Positions 43,581 through 52,844 of a DNA stretch of 64,000 nucleotides are shown in pieces. The notes below the pieces were generated by a model, which saw only the letters and a program-made list of their open reading frames with translations, had not been told where the DNA came from and did not search any database. A program made the position numbers and the translations under genes. The stretch spans positions 58,646-122,645 of the forward strand of contig CAMSZT010000004.1 of assembly GCA_947066815.1 (NCBI GenBank), in the 5' to 3' direction. This DNA comes from an uncultured Lachnotalea sp. (GTDB lineage: Bacteria > Bacillota > Clostridia > Lachnospirales > Lachnospiraceae). Numbering within the stretch: the stretch's first letter is position 1; every line of letters begins with the position of its first letter.

Positions 43581-44426
43581 CTATTCCGTGGTCAGAAGGC
43601 TTGTGACCGCATAGACCTCGGTGCCGTTGTAGTCAAGCCTCGACCAGCCGTCGCTGCCGATCCCGGTGCGGGCCACGAACTCCCCGTGGGCCAGGGTCGC
43701 GACCACGTTGTCGTCGGCGGAAGAATCCGGCGCGGACCTGAGATAGACCTCGTCCTTGGCCGTCACACTGTCCGACACCTCCTGGTAGGTGGGTGCGGAG
43801 GCCGAGGAACCGTCCGTGGAGAGATAGCTGGTGACCGCATAGAGCACCTGGCCCTCGTACTCCACCCTGGACCATCCGTTGTGGCCGATACCGGTGCGCC
43901 TGATCCAGTCTCCGTTGTAGATCCTCGTGACCACGTCCTCGTCCTTCTCCGTGCTGGGCACCCGCCTGAGATTGGTCTCGATCTTGGCCGTCACCTGCTC
44001 GTCCACCGCCTGGAAATGGACGCCGTGCTCCGTGAAGGTATCGCCCTGGGCGCCGGCTGCCGTCTGGCTGTCTCCGGATCCGGTCTCCAGGGCGCCGGAG
44101 GACGGGCTCTCTGCCTCCTGGCTGCTCTCCGGCGCCGCGGCTGCAGGCGTACTTTCTGCCGCCCCGGATCCCAGGGGCTGTACGGCGGGCCCGTCCCCGC
44201 CTTCTTCCGTACTCTCCTCCGCCTCCCCTCCGGCCGGACTCTCCGACGGGTTTCCCGCCGCCAGAGTCTCCGCGGCCGAAGGGGCAGGGCCCTTCTTCCC
44301 GGAGCCCCCTCCCGCCGCATAGCTGATCCCGTAGGACGCGCCGCCGATCAGAGTGACGACCAGCAAAAACACAAGAATGCCAGCCACTTCCCCGTGATCC
44401 GACATCCATCTTCCGATTCCCCGCAT
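43581..44426 (-). CDS. Membrane-anchored protein with two bacterial SH3 domains
   Basis: A 281-residue protein with one membrane segment (AGILVFLLVVTLIGGASYGI, about 15-34), a long Ala/Ser/Glu/Pro-rich linker (about 40-130) and two SH3b repeats near the C-terminus: EQVTAKIETNLRRVPSTEKD through WSRVEYEGQVLYAVTSYL, and DSVTAKDEVYLRSAPDSSAD through WSRLDYNGTEVYAVTSLL. SH3b domains usually bind cell-wall peptides. GGAGG lies 6 nt before ATG 44426. It follows the PHP gene by 72 nt across a hairpin. A role in wall attachment or sensing is inferred from the domains alone. Confidence 0.85.
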   Translation of the reverse strand: MRGIGRWMSDHGEVAGILVFLLVVTLIGGASYGISYAAGGGSGKKGPAPSAAETLAAGNPSESPAGGEAEESTEEGGDGPAVQPLGSGAAESTPAAAAPESSQEAESPSSGALETGSGDSQTAAGAQGDTFTEHGVHFQAVDEQVTAKIETNLRRVPSTEKDEDVVTRIYNGDWIRRTGIGHNGWSRVEYEGQVLYAVTSYLSTDGSSASAPTYQEVSDSVTAKDEVYLRSAPDSSADDNVVATLAHGEFVARTGIGSDGWSRLDYNGTEVYAVTSLLTTE

Positions 44427-44447
44427 ATGATCCCTCCATCAAATCCT

Positions 44448-44500
44448 AGTATGGCCCTCACCAATTAATCACATTAGTGGTAATTTGTGCGGGTCATACT
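44448..44500. repeat. Hairpin at the stop codon of the PHP gene
   Basis: AGTATGGCCC pairs with GGGTCATACT over 10 bp (one G-T pair) around a 33-nt loop that itself has an imperfect ATTAATCAC/GTGGTAAT dyad. It begins at the PHP stop codon. There is no T-run, so an attenuator or mRNA-stabilising role is as likely as termination. Confidence 0.45.
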
Positions 44501-45278
44501 AACCGTAAAACCCGGCCTCCCGAAGTCTCATCTTTCTGGCATGGCATCTGGCCGCCGCAAGCCCCCTGTTGTAGATCTTCCATCCGGCCCCGATCGTGGC
44601 TGCCCAGAGGGGAGTTCGCTCCTTCGGCTCCCGCTCCATCCCGCCGCAGCCGTCGATACGCCCCTCCCGCACCAGACGGATCAGATCGTCCGCACAGGTG
44701 ACCGGTTCAGAAATCTCCGTGTAAGCCATCCCGATATAATCCGCCTTATGGGAATCGGAACCGCCGAAGCAGGGCTTCCCGTACCGGGCCGCCAGATGCG
44801 CCGCCTTCCGGTTGGACTCCGGAAGTTCACAGGTGTTGAAAGCCTCCACAAAATCAAACTCATGGATCAGCTCCGGTTCCCGCTCCAGCCGCTTCGAGCA
44901 CATGGCGCTCAGAAATTTGGCCCCGTAGGGGTGGGCCGGCCCCAGGATCCCGCCGTACCGGTGGACAAGTCCCGCCAGTCTGCGGACGGGAAGTCCCCGT
45001 ATCTCCAGGATCTGCAGCTCCACCGCATCCGGCATGACCACCAGGATGTGGCCTGCATCAAGGGTATCGTACTCGATCCCCCGAAGCACCGTAAACTCCT
45101 GCGGGCCGCCCATCTCTTCCTTTATGGTAAGCCATTCTCTGTATCCTCTGTAGCTGTTGTGGTCCGTAACCATCATTCCCGCAAAGCCCTTCTCCTTAAG
45201 AAGCTTCGCATACTCCAGAATGTCCACCCTGGCATCCAGGGAGCCGTTCCTCGTATGGCAATGAAAGTCGTACTTCAA
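44499..45278 (-). CDS. PHP-domain phosphoesterase
   Basis: A 259-residue metal-dependent phosphoesterase of the PHP superfamily. The metal motifs are MKYDFHCHTRNGSLDARVD at the N-terminus, MMVTDHNSY (about 37), a central His in LGPAHPYGAKFL and the final GGSDSHKADYIGMAYTE. The start is TTG 45278 with AAGGG 8 nt upstream, the only start that gives the family opening KYDFHCHT. Relatives hydrolyse small phosphate esters or nucleotides; the substrate is not deducible. It lies between the potD gene and the SH3 protein gene on the same strand. Confidence 0.87.
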   Translation of the reverse strand: MKYDFHCHTRNGSLDARVDILEYAKLLKEKGFAGMMVTDHNSYRGYREWLTIKEEMGGPQEFTVLRGIEYDTLDAGHILVVMPDAVELQILEIRGLPVRRLAGLVHRYGGILGPAHPYGAKFLSAMCSKRLEREPELIHEFDFVEAFNTCELPESNRKAAHLAARYGKPCFGGSDSHKADYIGMAYTEISEPVTCADDLIRLVREGRIDGCGGMEREPKERTPLWAATIGAGWKIYNRGLAAARCHARKMRLREAGFYG

Positions 45279-45389
45279 ACTACCATCCCTTTCCTGATAC
45301 CGTATTACTTTATCACTTTTTCCCGTTCAGGTAAAGGCTTATCCGGGATTTCCAGCGAATTCATAAAGAATTAAGAGTTCCTTTCGGAG

Positions 45390-46451
45390 TTACTGTGCAT
45401 CTTTTATCTGGAGCCAAAGGTCATTGAACAGGGCATCCCCGTCGGTGCCCAGGGAGTGGAACACCTCGCATTTGCTCAGGACGTCCTCACCGGGAAACAC
45501 CGCCGGATTTTTAAGGAGCTCCTCGTCCATCAGCGCCTGGGCCCCTGTGTTGGGGGTGGAATAGGTGATATACTCAAAATTTTTGAGGGCGATCTCCGGC
45601 CGGTTCAGGAAGTTGATCCAGGCTTCGGCATTCTCTTTGTTCTCCGCATTGGCGGGAATGACCCAGGAGTCGATGAAATAATTGCTCCCCTCCTTCGGCA
45701 CCACGTATTTCAGGTCCGGATTGGAGCTCTGGAGCTGGAGCACCTCGCCGGAATAGCACATGGCGATGGAGGCGCTGCCGGAGATCATGCTGTCCTTGAT
45801 CTGGTCCATCACGTACCGCTGGAGCAGGGGCTTCTGCGCAAGCAGCAGCTCCTTGGCCTCATCAAGCTGCGCCTCGTCCGTGGTGTTGATGGAATAGCCC
45901 AGGATCTCCAGTGGCGCCACGAACAGGTCCCTGGGGCTGTTGTACATCAGGATATTCCCCTTGTACTCCTCGTTCCAGAGGGCCTCCCAGCTGTCGATCT
46001 CATCGTCAATCAGCTCCGTGTTGTATAAGATCCCCAGGGTCCCGAAGGTGTAGGGCACCGAGTACTTATTCTCCGGGTCAAAGGTTTTCGAACCTTCCAT
46101 GATCCCCTCGCTGATGTACTTCACGTTGGGAATGTTGTCAAGATCGAGCTCCGCCAGGAGATCGTTCGCGATCAGCTTCTCGATCATATAGTCCGAAGGG
46201 CAGATGGCGTCATAGGCGACGCCGCCGGCCTCGATGATGGGATACATGGCTTCGTTGGTCTCAAAGGTGTCATAGACCACCTCGATCCCGGTCTCCTCCT
46301 CAAACTGTTCGATGACCTCCTCGTCAATGTACTCGCCCCAGTTGAAGATCTTCACCTGGCCTTTCGATTCCTTCTTCTCCCCGCCGCAGCCGGCAAGGGC
46401 CATCACCAGGCAGGCCAAAAGAGCCAGCGCCCCGATCCGTCTCATTTTCAT
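45390..46451 (-). CDS. potD: Spermidine/putrescine-binding lipoprotein
   Basis: Solute receptor of the PotABCD polyamine importer, lipid-anchored outside the membrane. The signal peptide ends at the lipobox LVMALAGC (Cys about 22), followed by KIFNWGEYIDEEVIEQFEEE, the PotD hallmark, then YDAICPSDYMIEKLI, YSVPYTFGTLGILYNTE, and DSWVIPANAENKENAEAWIN with polyamine-contacting Trp and Asp positions conserved. The 353-residue length is normal. AAAGGAG lies 10 nt before ATG 46451. It is last in the operon, 122 nt after potC, with a repeat fragment in between. Confidence 0.95.
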   Translation of the reverse strand: MKMRRIGALALLACLVMALAGCGGEKKESKGQVKIFNWGEYIDEEVIEQFEEETGIEVVYDTFETNEAMYPIIEAGGVAYDAICPSDYMIEKLIANDLLAELDLDNIPNVKYISEGIMEGSKTFDPENKYSVPYTFGTLGILYNTELIDDEIDSWEALWNEEYKGNILMYNSPRDLFVAPLEILGYSINTTDEAQLDEAKELLLAQKPLLQRYVMDQIKDSMISGSASIAMCYSGEVLQLQSSNPDLKYVVPKEGSNYFIDSWVIPANAENKENAEAWINFLNRPEIALKNFEYITYSTPNTGAQALMDEELLKNPAVFPGEDVLSKCEVFHSLGTDGDALFNDLWLQIKDAQ

Positions 46452-46559
46452 TCCGTCAGTTCTCCTTTACAAATTCTTTCCAAGTTCTTCTCTGGTCTTT
46501 CCTCCACGGCGCAGAGGGCTTTTCCCGGAAATATCGCCAGAATATCCGCCAGATTTTTG

Positions 46560-46573
46560 AGTTTCGCAATTAC
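46560..46573. repeat. Single arm of the hemL-flanking hairpin repeat
   Basis: On the minus strand GTAATTGCGAAACT starts immediately after the potC stop codon. It is identical to the left arm of repeat element A at 4908. No inverted partner lies nearby, so this is a decayed or solo arm. Confidence 0.5.
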
Positions 46574-47347
46574 TTAAAATTCTTTTTTGTTTCCTTTCGG
46601 CAGGTTCGCGATGACTAAAAGGATCAAAACCGCCAGGAACATGACCGTGGACAGCGCATAGAGGCTGGGCTTGATCCCCTTCCTCACCTCGCTGTAGATC
46701 AGCGTGGACAGCGTGTTGACCCCGGCCCCCTTGGTAAAGTGGGTGATGATGAAATCGTCCAGGGACATGGTGAACGCCATCAGAAACCCGGACAGCACCC
46801 CCGGCCGGATATCCGGAAAGACCACCTTCCAGAAAGCCCGCAGGGGCGAGGCCCCCAGATCCAGCGCCGCCTCGTAGGTGCTGGGCTCCAGCTGCTTCAT
46901 CTTCGGCATCACGCTTAAGACCACGTAGGGGATGCAGAAGGTGATATGGGACACCAGGATGGTCCCGAACCCCAGGCTCACGCCGAAGGCGATGAAGCAG
47001 AGCATCAGGGAGATCCCCGTCACGATCTCCGCATTGACCATGGGAATGTTGTTGAGCCCCATGACCACGGCCCTGGGCTTTCGCTTCATCCGGCTGATGC
47101 CGATACAGGCCGCCGTCCCGATCACCGTGGAGATCACCGCCGAGAGCAGGGCGATGACGAGGGTGGTCCTAAGAGCCGACATGATCAGCTCGCTGGAAAA
47201 CATGGCCTCATACCATTTCAGGCTGAAGCCGTCCCACCGGGACATGTACTTGGAGCTGTTGAAGGACAGCACCATCAGCGCCGCGATGGGCGCATAAAGG
47301 AAAATAAAGATGATCACCAGGTAAAAACGCTTGAGAAACCGCATCAT
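46574..47347 (-). CDS. potC: Polyamine ABC importer permease PotC
   Basis: A 257-residue membrane permease with six predicted segments, starting LVIIFIFLYAPIAALMVLSF. The ATPase-coupling EAA motif is YEAALDLGASPLRAFWKVVF followed by PDIRPGVLSGFLMAFTMS, and SLDDFIITHFTKGAGVNTLS is a standard PotC segment. ATG at 47347 overlaps the potB stop by ATGA. It forms the translocation pore with PotB. Confidence 0.95.
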   Translation of the reverse strand: MMRFLKRFYLVIIFIFLYAPIAALMVLSFNSSKYMSRWDGFSLKWYEAMFSSELIMSALRTTLVIALLSAVISTVIGTAACIGISRMKRKPRAVVMGLNNIPMVNAEIVTGISLMLCFIAFGVSLGFGTILVSHITFCIPYVVLSVMPKMKQLEPSTYEAALDLGASPLRAFWKVVFPDIRPGVLSGFLMAFTMSLDDFIITHFTKGAGVNTLSTLIYSEVRKGIKPSLYALSTVMFLAVLILLVIANLPKGNKKEF

Positions 47348-48156
47348 ACCACCGCCCCCTCTCCGTCCCTGTCATACTTGGCAAAGAGCACCATGCTGAT
47401 CAGGATAAAGACCATCAGCACCAGCGAGAGGCCGGAGCCTAAGTTCCAGTTGGCCGTGAAGGTGAACTCCTGCTCGATCACGTTCCCGATCAGGAGCACC
47501 ATGCCGCCCCCCAGGAGGTCCGAGATCACGAAGGTGGTCAGAGCCGGCACGAAGACCATGGTGATGCCGCTCACGATCCCCGGCATGCTCAAGGGGAAGA
47601 TCACCCGGAAAAAGGTCTGTATCCCGTCGGCTCCCAGGTCTCTGGCCGCCTCCACCGTGTCATCGCCGATCTTGATGAGCACATTATAAATAGGAAGGAC
47701 CATGAACGGCAGGAAATTATAGACCATGCCGAAGACGATGGCCGCCTGGGTGTTGATGATGTTGATCCCCGGCAGGCGGAAAAACGCCAAAATACTGTTG
47801 ATGACCCCGTTCCGGTCCAGGAGAGTCTGCCAGGCCATGGTCCGGAGCAGGAAATTCATCCACATGGGAAGGATGAACAGGAACACCACGAAGCTTCCCT
47901 TCTTCACATGGAGCCCCTTTAAGATCATGGCCAGCGGATAGGCCAGGATCAGACAGATTCCCGTACTGAGCACGGACAGCTTCAGGGACCGGAGGAGGGC
48001 GCTCACCTTCTCCGGCGAAGCGATGGCCGCCAGGTTCTCCAGGGTAAAAGCCCCGGACCGGTCCGTCAGCCCGTAATAAAACACGAACAGGAGCGGGATG
48101 ACGATAAAGCCCGCCATCCACACGATGTACGGGGCCGCTAACGATCTCTTACCCAT
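47344..48156 (-). CDS. potB: Polyamine ABC importer permease PotB
   Basis: A 270-residue permease with about six segments. It begins [20 protein letters not shown], normal for PotB; the upstream in-frame ATG at 48177 lies within the end of potA and adds only basic residues. Segments include [20 protein letters not shown] and the coupling helix [20 protein letters not shown]. It overlaps potA by 8 nt and potC by 4 nt, which implies tightly coupled translation. Confidence 0.94.
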   Translation of the reverse strand: MGKRSLAAPYIVWMAGFIVIPLLFVFYYGLTDRSGAFTLENLAAIASPEKVSALLRSLKLSVLSTGICLILAYPLAMILKGLHVKKGSFVVFLFILPMWMNFLLRTMAWQTLLDRNGVINSILAFFRLPGINIINTQAAIVFGMVYNFLPFMVLPIYNVLIKIGDDTVEAARDLGADGIQTFFRVIFPLSMPGIVSGITMVFVPALTTFVISDLLGGGMVLLIGNVIEQEFTFTANWNLGSGLSLVLMVFILISMVLFAKYDRDGEGAVV

Positions 48157-49243
48157 TGACTCCCACCGCCTCCTCATCCTCCGACTCCGGCTTCTTCATG
48201 ATCTGGATATTGAAGGGATCCACATCGATCCCCACCTTGGCCCCCACCGGGTGGCAGACCGTGGAATGGACCAGCCACTCGAAGCCCCCGGCCATGACCT
48301 CCATCTCATAGTGGACGCCCTTGAAGATAATGTGGGACACCACGCCGGGAAGCCGCCCCTCCCCCTCCGGAAGAAGCTCCACATCCTCCGGCCGGATCAC
48401 CACATCCACCGGCCTCCTCACTCCGAAGCCCGTGTCCACGCAGGGAAACTTCACCCCGAAGATCTCCACCAGCTTATCCTCGATCATCAGCCCGTCTATG
48501 ATGTTGCTGTCGCCGATGAAATCCGCCACGAAGGCATTTTCCGGCTCATTGTAAATGTCCTCCGGCGTACCCATCTGCTGGATATACCCCTGGTTCATGA
48601 CCACGATGGTGTCCGACATGGTGAGGGCCTCCTCCTGGTCGTGGGTCACATAGACGAAGGTGATCCCCAGCTCATTCTTAAGACGGATCAGTTCATACTG
48701 CATATCCTGTCGGAGCTTCAGATCCAGCGCCCCCAGAGGCTCGTCGAGGAGCAGGACCCGGGGTTCGTTGACAATGGCCCTGGCGATGGCGATCCGCTGC
48801 TGCTGGCCGCCGGAGAGGGAGGAGACGCTGCGCTTCTCATACCCGTCCAGGTTCACAAGCTTCAGGGCGTATTTGATCTTGTCGTCGATATAGGACTTTG
48901 TCTTCCCCTTGATCTTTAAGCCGAAGGCAATGTTCTCGGCGATGTTCATGTGGGAAAACAGGGCGTATTTCTGAAATACCGTGTTGAGCTGCCGTTTGTT
49001 GGGTGCCAGATCCGTGATGTCCGCCCCCTCAAAATAGACCCGCCCCGTATCCGGCTTCACAAAACCGCCGATGATCCTGAGGGTCGTGGTCTTCCCGCAG
49101 CCGCTGGGGCCCAGGAGCGTCATAAATTCATTTTCCCTGATGGAAAGCTCCAGTTCGTCGAGGACCATGGTCCCCTCCGAATTTTTGGTCTTGTCAAAGG
49201 TCTTGGAAATCTTATCCAGGCGGATCAAAGGTGTGCCGCTCAT
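48149..49243 (-). CDS. potA: Polyamine ABC importer ATPase PotA
   Basis: A 364-residue ATPase with a complete motif set: Walker [17 protein letters not shown]-loop [14 protein letters not shown], signature [15 protein letters not shown], Walker [15 protein letters not shown] and H-loop [14 protein letters not shown]-terminal TOBE-type domain (about 240-355, [12 protein letters not shown]) follows. TAGGAGG lies 7 nt before ATG 49243, 11 nt after the regulator stop. These intact motifs contrast with the degenerate MalK-like protein at 1926. Confidence 0.96.
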   Translation of the reverse strand: MSGTPLIRLDKISKTFDKTKNSEGTMVLDELELSIRENEFMTLLGPSGCGKTTTLRIIGGFVKPDTGRVYFEGADITDLAPNKRQLNTVFQKYALFSHMNIAENIAFGLKIKGKTKSYIDDKIKYALKLVNLDGYEKRSVSSLSGGQQQRIAIARAIVNEPRVLLLDEPLGALDLKLRQDMQYELIRLKNELGITFVYVTHDQEEALTMSDTIVVMNQGYIQQMGTPEDIYNEPENAFVADFIGDSNIIDGLMIEDKLVEIFGVKFPCVDTGFGVRRPVDVVIRPEDVELLPEGEGRLPGVVSHIIFKGVHYEMEVMAGGFEWLVHSTVCHPVGAKVGIDVDPFNIQIMKKPESEDEEAVGVNG

Positions 49244-49254
49244 CGCTTATCCTC

Positions 49255-49788
49255 CTAAAAATTGGGCGGTGAGCTGATCCAGATCAGGACCGCCCCCGTC
49301 TTTGACGTGAGATAATGCTTCTTATCCGGTGTAAAATAGAAGGATTCCCCCTTCTTCGCCCGGTAGCTTTTCGTTCCGATATGTATCAGGACCGCCCCCT
49401 GGAGCACGTAGCCGAACTCCTCCCCCTCGTGGGGCGTATCCGGGTAGGTGGAGCCGCCCTTTTCCAGGGTCAGCAGGATCGGCTCCATCACGTTCTTCTG
49501 GGCGTTGGGGATGATCCACTGGATCGTGTTTTTTAACTCCCCGTCCTCCTTCACGAAATAATCCTCCGCCCCGAACACGATCTGCTCATCCGCGTCCGCC
49601 GTAAAAAATTCATTCAGGGTCGTCCCCAGACACTGCAGGATATCCGTCAGGGTGGCGATGGAGGGCGAGGTCAGATCCCGCTCCAGCTGGGAGATGAACC
49701 CTTTGGAAAGCTCCGCCCGGTCAGCCAGCTCCTCCTGGGTCAGCCCCTTCAAAATCCGCAGTTCTTTCAGTTTCTGTCCAATATCCAC
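49255..49788 (-). CDS. XRE-cupin transcriptional regulator of the polyamine importer (PuuR-like)
   Basis: A 177-residue regulator with an N-terminal XRE helix-turn-helix (IGQKLKELRILKGLTQEELA, AELSKGFISQLERDLTSPSI) and a C-terminal cupin (HEGEEFGYVLQGAVLIHIGT, KKGESFYFTPDKKHYLTSKT). This architecture is typical of polyamine-responsive PuuR-type proteins beside potABCD. The start is GTG 49788, 9 nt after AAGGAG; the longer frame to 49893 includes the operator palindrome and is rejected. A promoter and a 17-bp palindrome lie just upstream, so autoregulation is likely. Confidence 0.9.
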   Translation of the reverse strand: MDIGQKLKELRILKGLTQEELADRAELSKGFISQLERDLTSPSIATLTDILQCLGTTLNEFFTADADEQIVFGAEDYFVKEDGELKNTIQWIIPNAQKNVMEPILLTLEKGGSTYPDTPHEGEEFGYVLQGAVLIHIGTKSYRAKKGESFYFTPDKKHYLTSKTGAVLIWISSPPNF

Positions 49789-49896
49789 CGGATCTGTCTC
49801 CTTCTCTCCACTTTTTTGCGGAACAACTCCCCGCCGCACGGGAACCCCCTGTGCAATTCGGGATAAACCATATAGTTCGGAATAAATAAACACAAA

Positions 49897-49913
49897 GTTT
49901 AGTATATCTAAAC
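49897..49913. promoter_or_regulatory. Operator palindrome of the pot operon
   Basis: GTTTAGTATATCTAAAC has perfect 6-bp arms around TATAT. It starts about 15 nt downstream of the -10 box of the regulator promoter, in a position to block elongation. The XRE-cupin protein is the obvious candidate binder. Confidence 0.6.
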
Positions 49914-49928
49914 CGTAAAACAGCTTCT

Positions 49929-49956
49929 ATTATACATCTTTCTTCTGCAGTGTCAA
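49929..49956 (-). promoter_or_regulatory. Sigma-A promoter of the regulator-potABCD operon
   Basis: On the minus strand a perfect TTGACA (49951-49956) and a perfect TATAAT (49929-49934) are separated by 16 nt. The gap 49789-50096 also holds the operator at 49897 and the divergent tRNA promoter; nothing else is visible in it. Confidence 0.75.
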
Positions 49957-50024
49957 TGGTTTTTTTATTTTTTCCCCCGGATCCGGCAGCCCCCTTTTTT
50001 TCAAAAATTTTTTTTCAAATTGTG

Positions 50025-50053
50025 TTGACATTTGAAACTATTTAAGGTATACT
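50025..50053 (+). promoter_or_regulatory. Sigma-A promoter of tRNA-Leu
   Basis: TTGACA (50025-50030) and TATACT (50048-50053) are separated by 17 nt, a near-consensus promoter. The 37 nt between it and the tRNA 5' end would be removed by RNase P. Confidence 0.75.
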
Positions 50054-50096
50054 ATGTTTCGTCCGGTGGTGATGCCGCCGGGGGAACAAAAGATGG

Positions 50097-50180
50097 GCAG
50101 TTGTGGCGGAATTGGCATACGCGCATGATTCAGGTTCATGTGAGCATTAGCTCGTGAGGGTTCAAGTCCCTCCAACTGCA
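50097..50180 (+). tRNA. tRNA-Leu (anticodon CAG)
   Basis: The acceptor arms GCAGTTG (50097) and CAACTGC (ending 50179) pair perfectly, with A as discriminator. The anticodon arm is CATGA, loop TTCAGGT, TCATG, giving anticodon CAG. A long variable arm and the T-arm GAGGGTTCAAGTCCCTC follow, as expected for a class II leucine tRNA of about 84 nt. CCA is not encoded. Confidence 0.92.
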
Positions 50181-50253
50181 TGAAGCAACACAGACAGAGT
50201 TCGGAGAGATATCCTCACCGGGCTTTTTTATGTGCAAGCCCGCACAGAGGAAT

Positions 50254-50305
50254 ATGCCGCAGGAGCGGCATGGCAAAACGTCCCGTATTCCTACAGGACG
50301 TTTTG
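50254..50305. terminator. Two stacked hairpins between tRNA-Leu and the small minus-strand gene
   Basis: ATGCCGC/GCGGCAT with loop AGGA (50254-50271) is followed by CAAAACGTCC/GGACGTTTTG (50274-50305). The second could terminate minus-strand transcription of the 83-residue protein gene, and the pair could also end the tRNA transcript, which has a TTTTTT run at 50224. Confidence 0.45.
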
Positions 50306-50364
50306 GCGAAACATATATTTCAGGAGGACTGGCACGGAACACAGTCGCTTTTTGCCTTCCGATC

Positions 50365-50616
50365 CTACCGGTCCGCCCTCAGCCGCAGCATGATCTGGCA
50401 GCTGCCATAATCGGGGAGCGTGATGGTCGCCGCCCGGTCCGTGCAATCTCTGGAAAGCCTTCCGTTCACCTGGTTCGCCAGCTTCCGGAATGCCTTCTTT
50501 CCCTCCTCGGCCTCCACCTTCACCGTGGTCATGTACGCCGTGATGTCATTTCTCTCTTCTCTCGGAAGCGTTCCCTTTTTTGACTGGATCGCCTCCACCT
50601 CAAACCCGTAAATCAT
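50365..50616 (-). CDS. Small hypothetical protein of 83 residues
   Basis: Not recognised. The protein is soluble and charged, with a mixed alpha/beta look: MIYGFEVEAIQSKKGTLPRE, a central helix (EAEEGKKAFRKLANQV) and a C-terminal strand (GSCQIMLRLRADR). A reasonable GAGGGC site precedes ATG 50616, codon use matches its neighbours, and hairpins lie beyond its stop. It is isolated between tRNA-Leu and the beta-propeller gene. It is probably a real gene because no other frame in the interval is plausible. Confidence 0.55.
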   Translation of the reverse strand: MIYGFEVEAIQSKKGTLPREERNDITAYMTTVKVEAEEGKKAFRKLANQVNGRLSRDCTDRAATITLPDYGSCQIMLRLRADR

Positions 50617-50757
50617 AAAGCCCTCGTCCCTTCCGGCGGCCGCAAGCGGCCCACGGGTTCTATTCTATATGCATTCCGCACAAAATGCAAGCACTAATTC
50701 CCGGCCTCTCCTCCAATCCCGGGGCCCGGCTCTCCCGCGCCGCCCCGGACTCAAGAG

Positions 50758-52818
50758 TCATTTCAGCCTGAGCCTTCCGGTCTCCTCCCCGTTTTTCATG
50801 GAATAGGCGCGCACGCCGTCCCCAAAGCCTGCCAGATAGAGCGTATCGCCGATGTAGATCCCCCGCAGACTGCTCCCGTAGCCGGCCGAGATCTCCTCCC
50901 AGGACAGGCGGATGGCAAGCCGTTTTGTGAATCCCCACTCTTCGTCGTAGGAATAGAGCACATAGTCATAGTACTCCTCCACGTCCGCCCCCCATTCATA
51001 GCCATAGGCCAGGAAACCGAACAGGTTCTTTTCCGTGTCGATCAGCACCGCCTTGTGGTCCGAGAGGGCCGCAGACCCCTGATATTCCGTAAGGATCTCC
51101 CTGTCCTCCTCGGTTACATGGTACGGGTCCTCCGTGTCGAACATGGACAGCTTTAACCCCTCCATCTCGCCGGTGCGGGGATTGATCTCCTCCCCGATCC
51201 CGAGGAGCTTGTGCTCCGAATAGCCGTGGAGATAGCTGGAGAATCCGGTGATCTTGAGCTCCCCCATGATCTTCGGGTTTTTCGGATCCGACAGGTCTGC
51301 GCTGAACAGAGGATCCGTCTCCCGGAAGGTGACAAAGTATCCCACATCGCCCATAAACCTGGCCGAATAGATCCGCTCGTCGGGCGCCAGGTTGTGGATG
51401 CTGCCCACGATATCTAAGTCCTCATCCATCACATACAGAGAATTCACCTGTCGGCCGCTCCGGGGATCGTCCACCGTGGCCACAAGGCGCAGATGGTCCT
51501 CGTATTCATCCATGGAAAACTGGTTGTTCAGCCAGCCGAGGAACCTCCTGCTGCCCGCCGCTTCCAGCTTCCCCTCCCGGTAGGTGAGCTTGAAAAGCTC
51601 CGTCTGCCTCGTTCCGTCCCGGTAAAGGGTCTCCGCCGCATAAACGGCCTCTCTGCTGACATACATGGTATCCCCGCTGCAAAAAACCGCCTTCTGATCC
51701 GTGAACTGTCCCGGGTCATTGGTGTCAAAAGCCGTCACGATCAGCATCCGCTCTGCCCCGGTCTCCGGAGAATAGTAAATGTCCTCACAGGAGAGCGGGT
51801 CATCCCCCGCATAGGGGATATAACTCCGTTTTTCCTCCTCCCTGGCTTCTGCATACCTGGAAGTGAAGACATAGACGTAAGAGCCGTTCTTCCGGCTGGA
51901 TTCATAGCGGCCGTCCTGGATCAGGACGTTCACAAGCTCCGGCTCCTCCCTGTCCGAAATGTCGTACACGGCCGCCGCCGTATAGCTCCCCGCAGTTTCC
52001 TCATTGATACAGTCCATCAGCACCGTCATGGTATCGCCGTCCACATAGAGTTCCAGCGCCGAGTCATAATCCCGGTAGATCCCGTCGGTCACCGGCTCCG
52101 TCCTGGACACCTCCCGCATCTTCCCGCCGTCCGTCTCGATGATGTGTACCCGGCCGGCAAAGTCCGACCCTCCGTGCACCACATACAGATACTTTCCGTC
52201 GGTTTTCACAATGTCCGCCTCGTCGACACCCTTCACCTGGGTGTTGGTCTCCGAATGGTCCCCGTCAGCAGTATCCTCCGCGGCGGCCGGCGCCTCGGCC
52301 TCCATGGTCGATTCGCTTTTCGACGCAGTATCATACTCCATGGCCTCCGGGGCCGCTTCCTCGGCCGCACCCTCCCAGGCCCCGTCGTCTCCCGCCGCCA
52401 TCTCATTTCTGGAAAGCTGCTGTGCCTTCAGATATCCATAGATCTCTTCATAAGAGGCCGCCGCCCGGTAGCCGCCGGACAGGCTCTGGCCCTCCTCCGG
52501 CACGGCCATCCGCGCCATCTCCTGCCCCGCCTCCGTCTCGATGTCCGAAACCCTGCTTTTCCCGACGTCTCCGCCGAACTGGCGGAAAAGCCAGAGGCTC
52601 CCGCCGCCAAGGAGCAGGAATAAAAACAGCACGGCTGCCTGGGCCAGATGCTTATGCAGCCGGACCGGCTCCTCCTTCGGCCTTCTCCCCTCCCGTTTCA
52701 GTCTATCTGCCACGGCCTCCGGGGAAAGGCTCTTTGGCGGTTCCACCAGTTCCGCCGTCTTTCTTGCCTCCTCGATCCATTTTTCTTCCACAGGAACCTG
52801 TTCCCGATTCTCTCTCAT
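50758..52818 (-). CDS. Membrane-anchored beta-propeller protein, putative ECF sigma partner
   Basis: A 686-residue protein. A cytoplasmic N-terminus of about 55 residues (VEEKWIEEARKTAELVEPPK) is followed by one membrane segment (LAQAAVLFLFLLLGGGSLWL), an acidic linker and a large C-terminal secreted beta-propeller (Beta_propel family) that starts at the hallmark TNTQVKGVDEADIVKTDGKY. The gene lies 26 nt after the ECF sigma gene. A cytoplasmic stub plus an extracellular sensor is the layout of an anti-sigma factor, though the N-terminus has no obvious zinc HxxxCxxC motif. ATG 52818 is chosen over GTG 52824 for spacing from AAGGAG. Confidence 0.82.
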   Translation of the reverse strand: MRENREQVPVEEKWIEEARKTAELVEPPKSLSPEAVADRLKREGRRPKEEPVRLHKHLAQAAVLFLFLLLGGGSLWLFRQFGGDVGKSRVSDIETEAGQEMARMAVPEEGQSLSGGYRAAASYEEIYGYLKAQQLSRNEMAAGDDGAWEGAAEEAAPEAMEYDTASKSESTMEAEAPAAAEDTADGDHSETNTQVKGVDEADIVKTDGKYLYVVHGGSDFAGRVHIIETDGGKMREVSRTEPVTDGIYRDYDSALELYVDGDTMTVLMDCINEETAGSYTAAAVYDISDREEPELVNVLIQDGRYESSRKNGSYVYVFTSRYAEAREEEKRSYIPYAGDDPLSCEDIYYSPETGAERMLIVTAFDTNDPGQFTDQKAVFCSGDTMYVSREAVYAAETLYRDGTRQTELFKLTYREGKLEAAGSRRFLGWLNNQFSMDEYEDHLRLVATVDDPRSGRQVNSLYVMDEDLDIVGSIHNLAPDERIYSARFMGDVGYFVTFRETDPLFSADLSDPKNPKIMGELKITGFSSYLHGYSEHKLLGIGEEINPRTGEMEGLKLSMFDTEDPYHVTEEDREILTEYQGSAALSDHKAVLIDTEKNLFGFLAYGYEWGADVEEYYDYVLYSYDEEWGFTKRLAIRLSWEEISAGYGSSLRGIYIGDTLYLAGFGDGVRAYSMKNGEETGRLRLK

Positions 52819-52844
52819 GACCACTCATCTCCTTTTCCCGCGGC

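Noticed and set aside
50041..50100. Small RNA between the tRNA promoter and tRNA-Leu
   Set aside because: Only 37 nt are available and the short GC-rich pairing is best explained as tRNA 5' leader.
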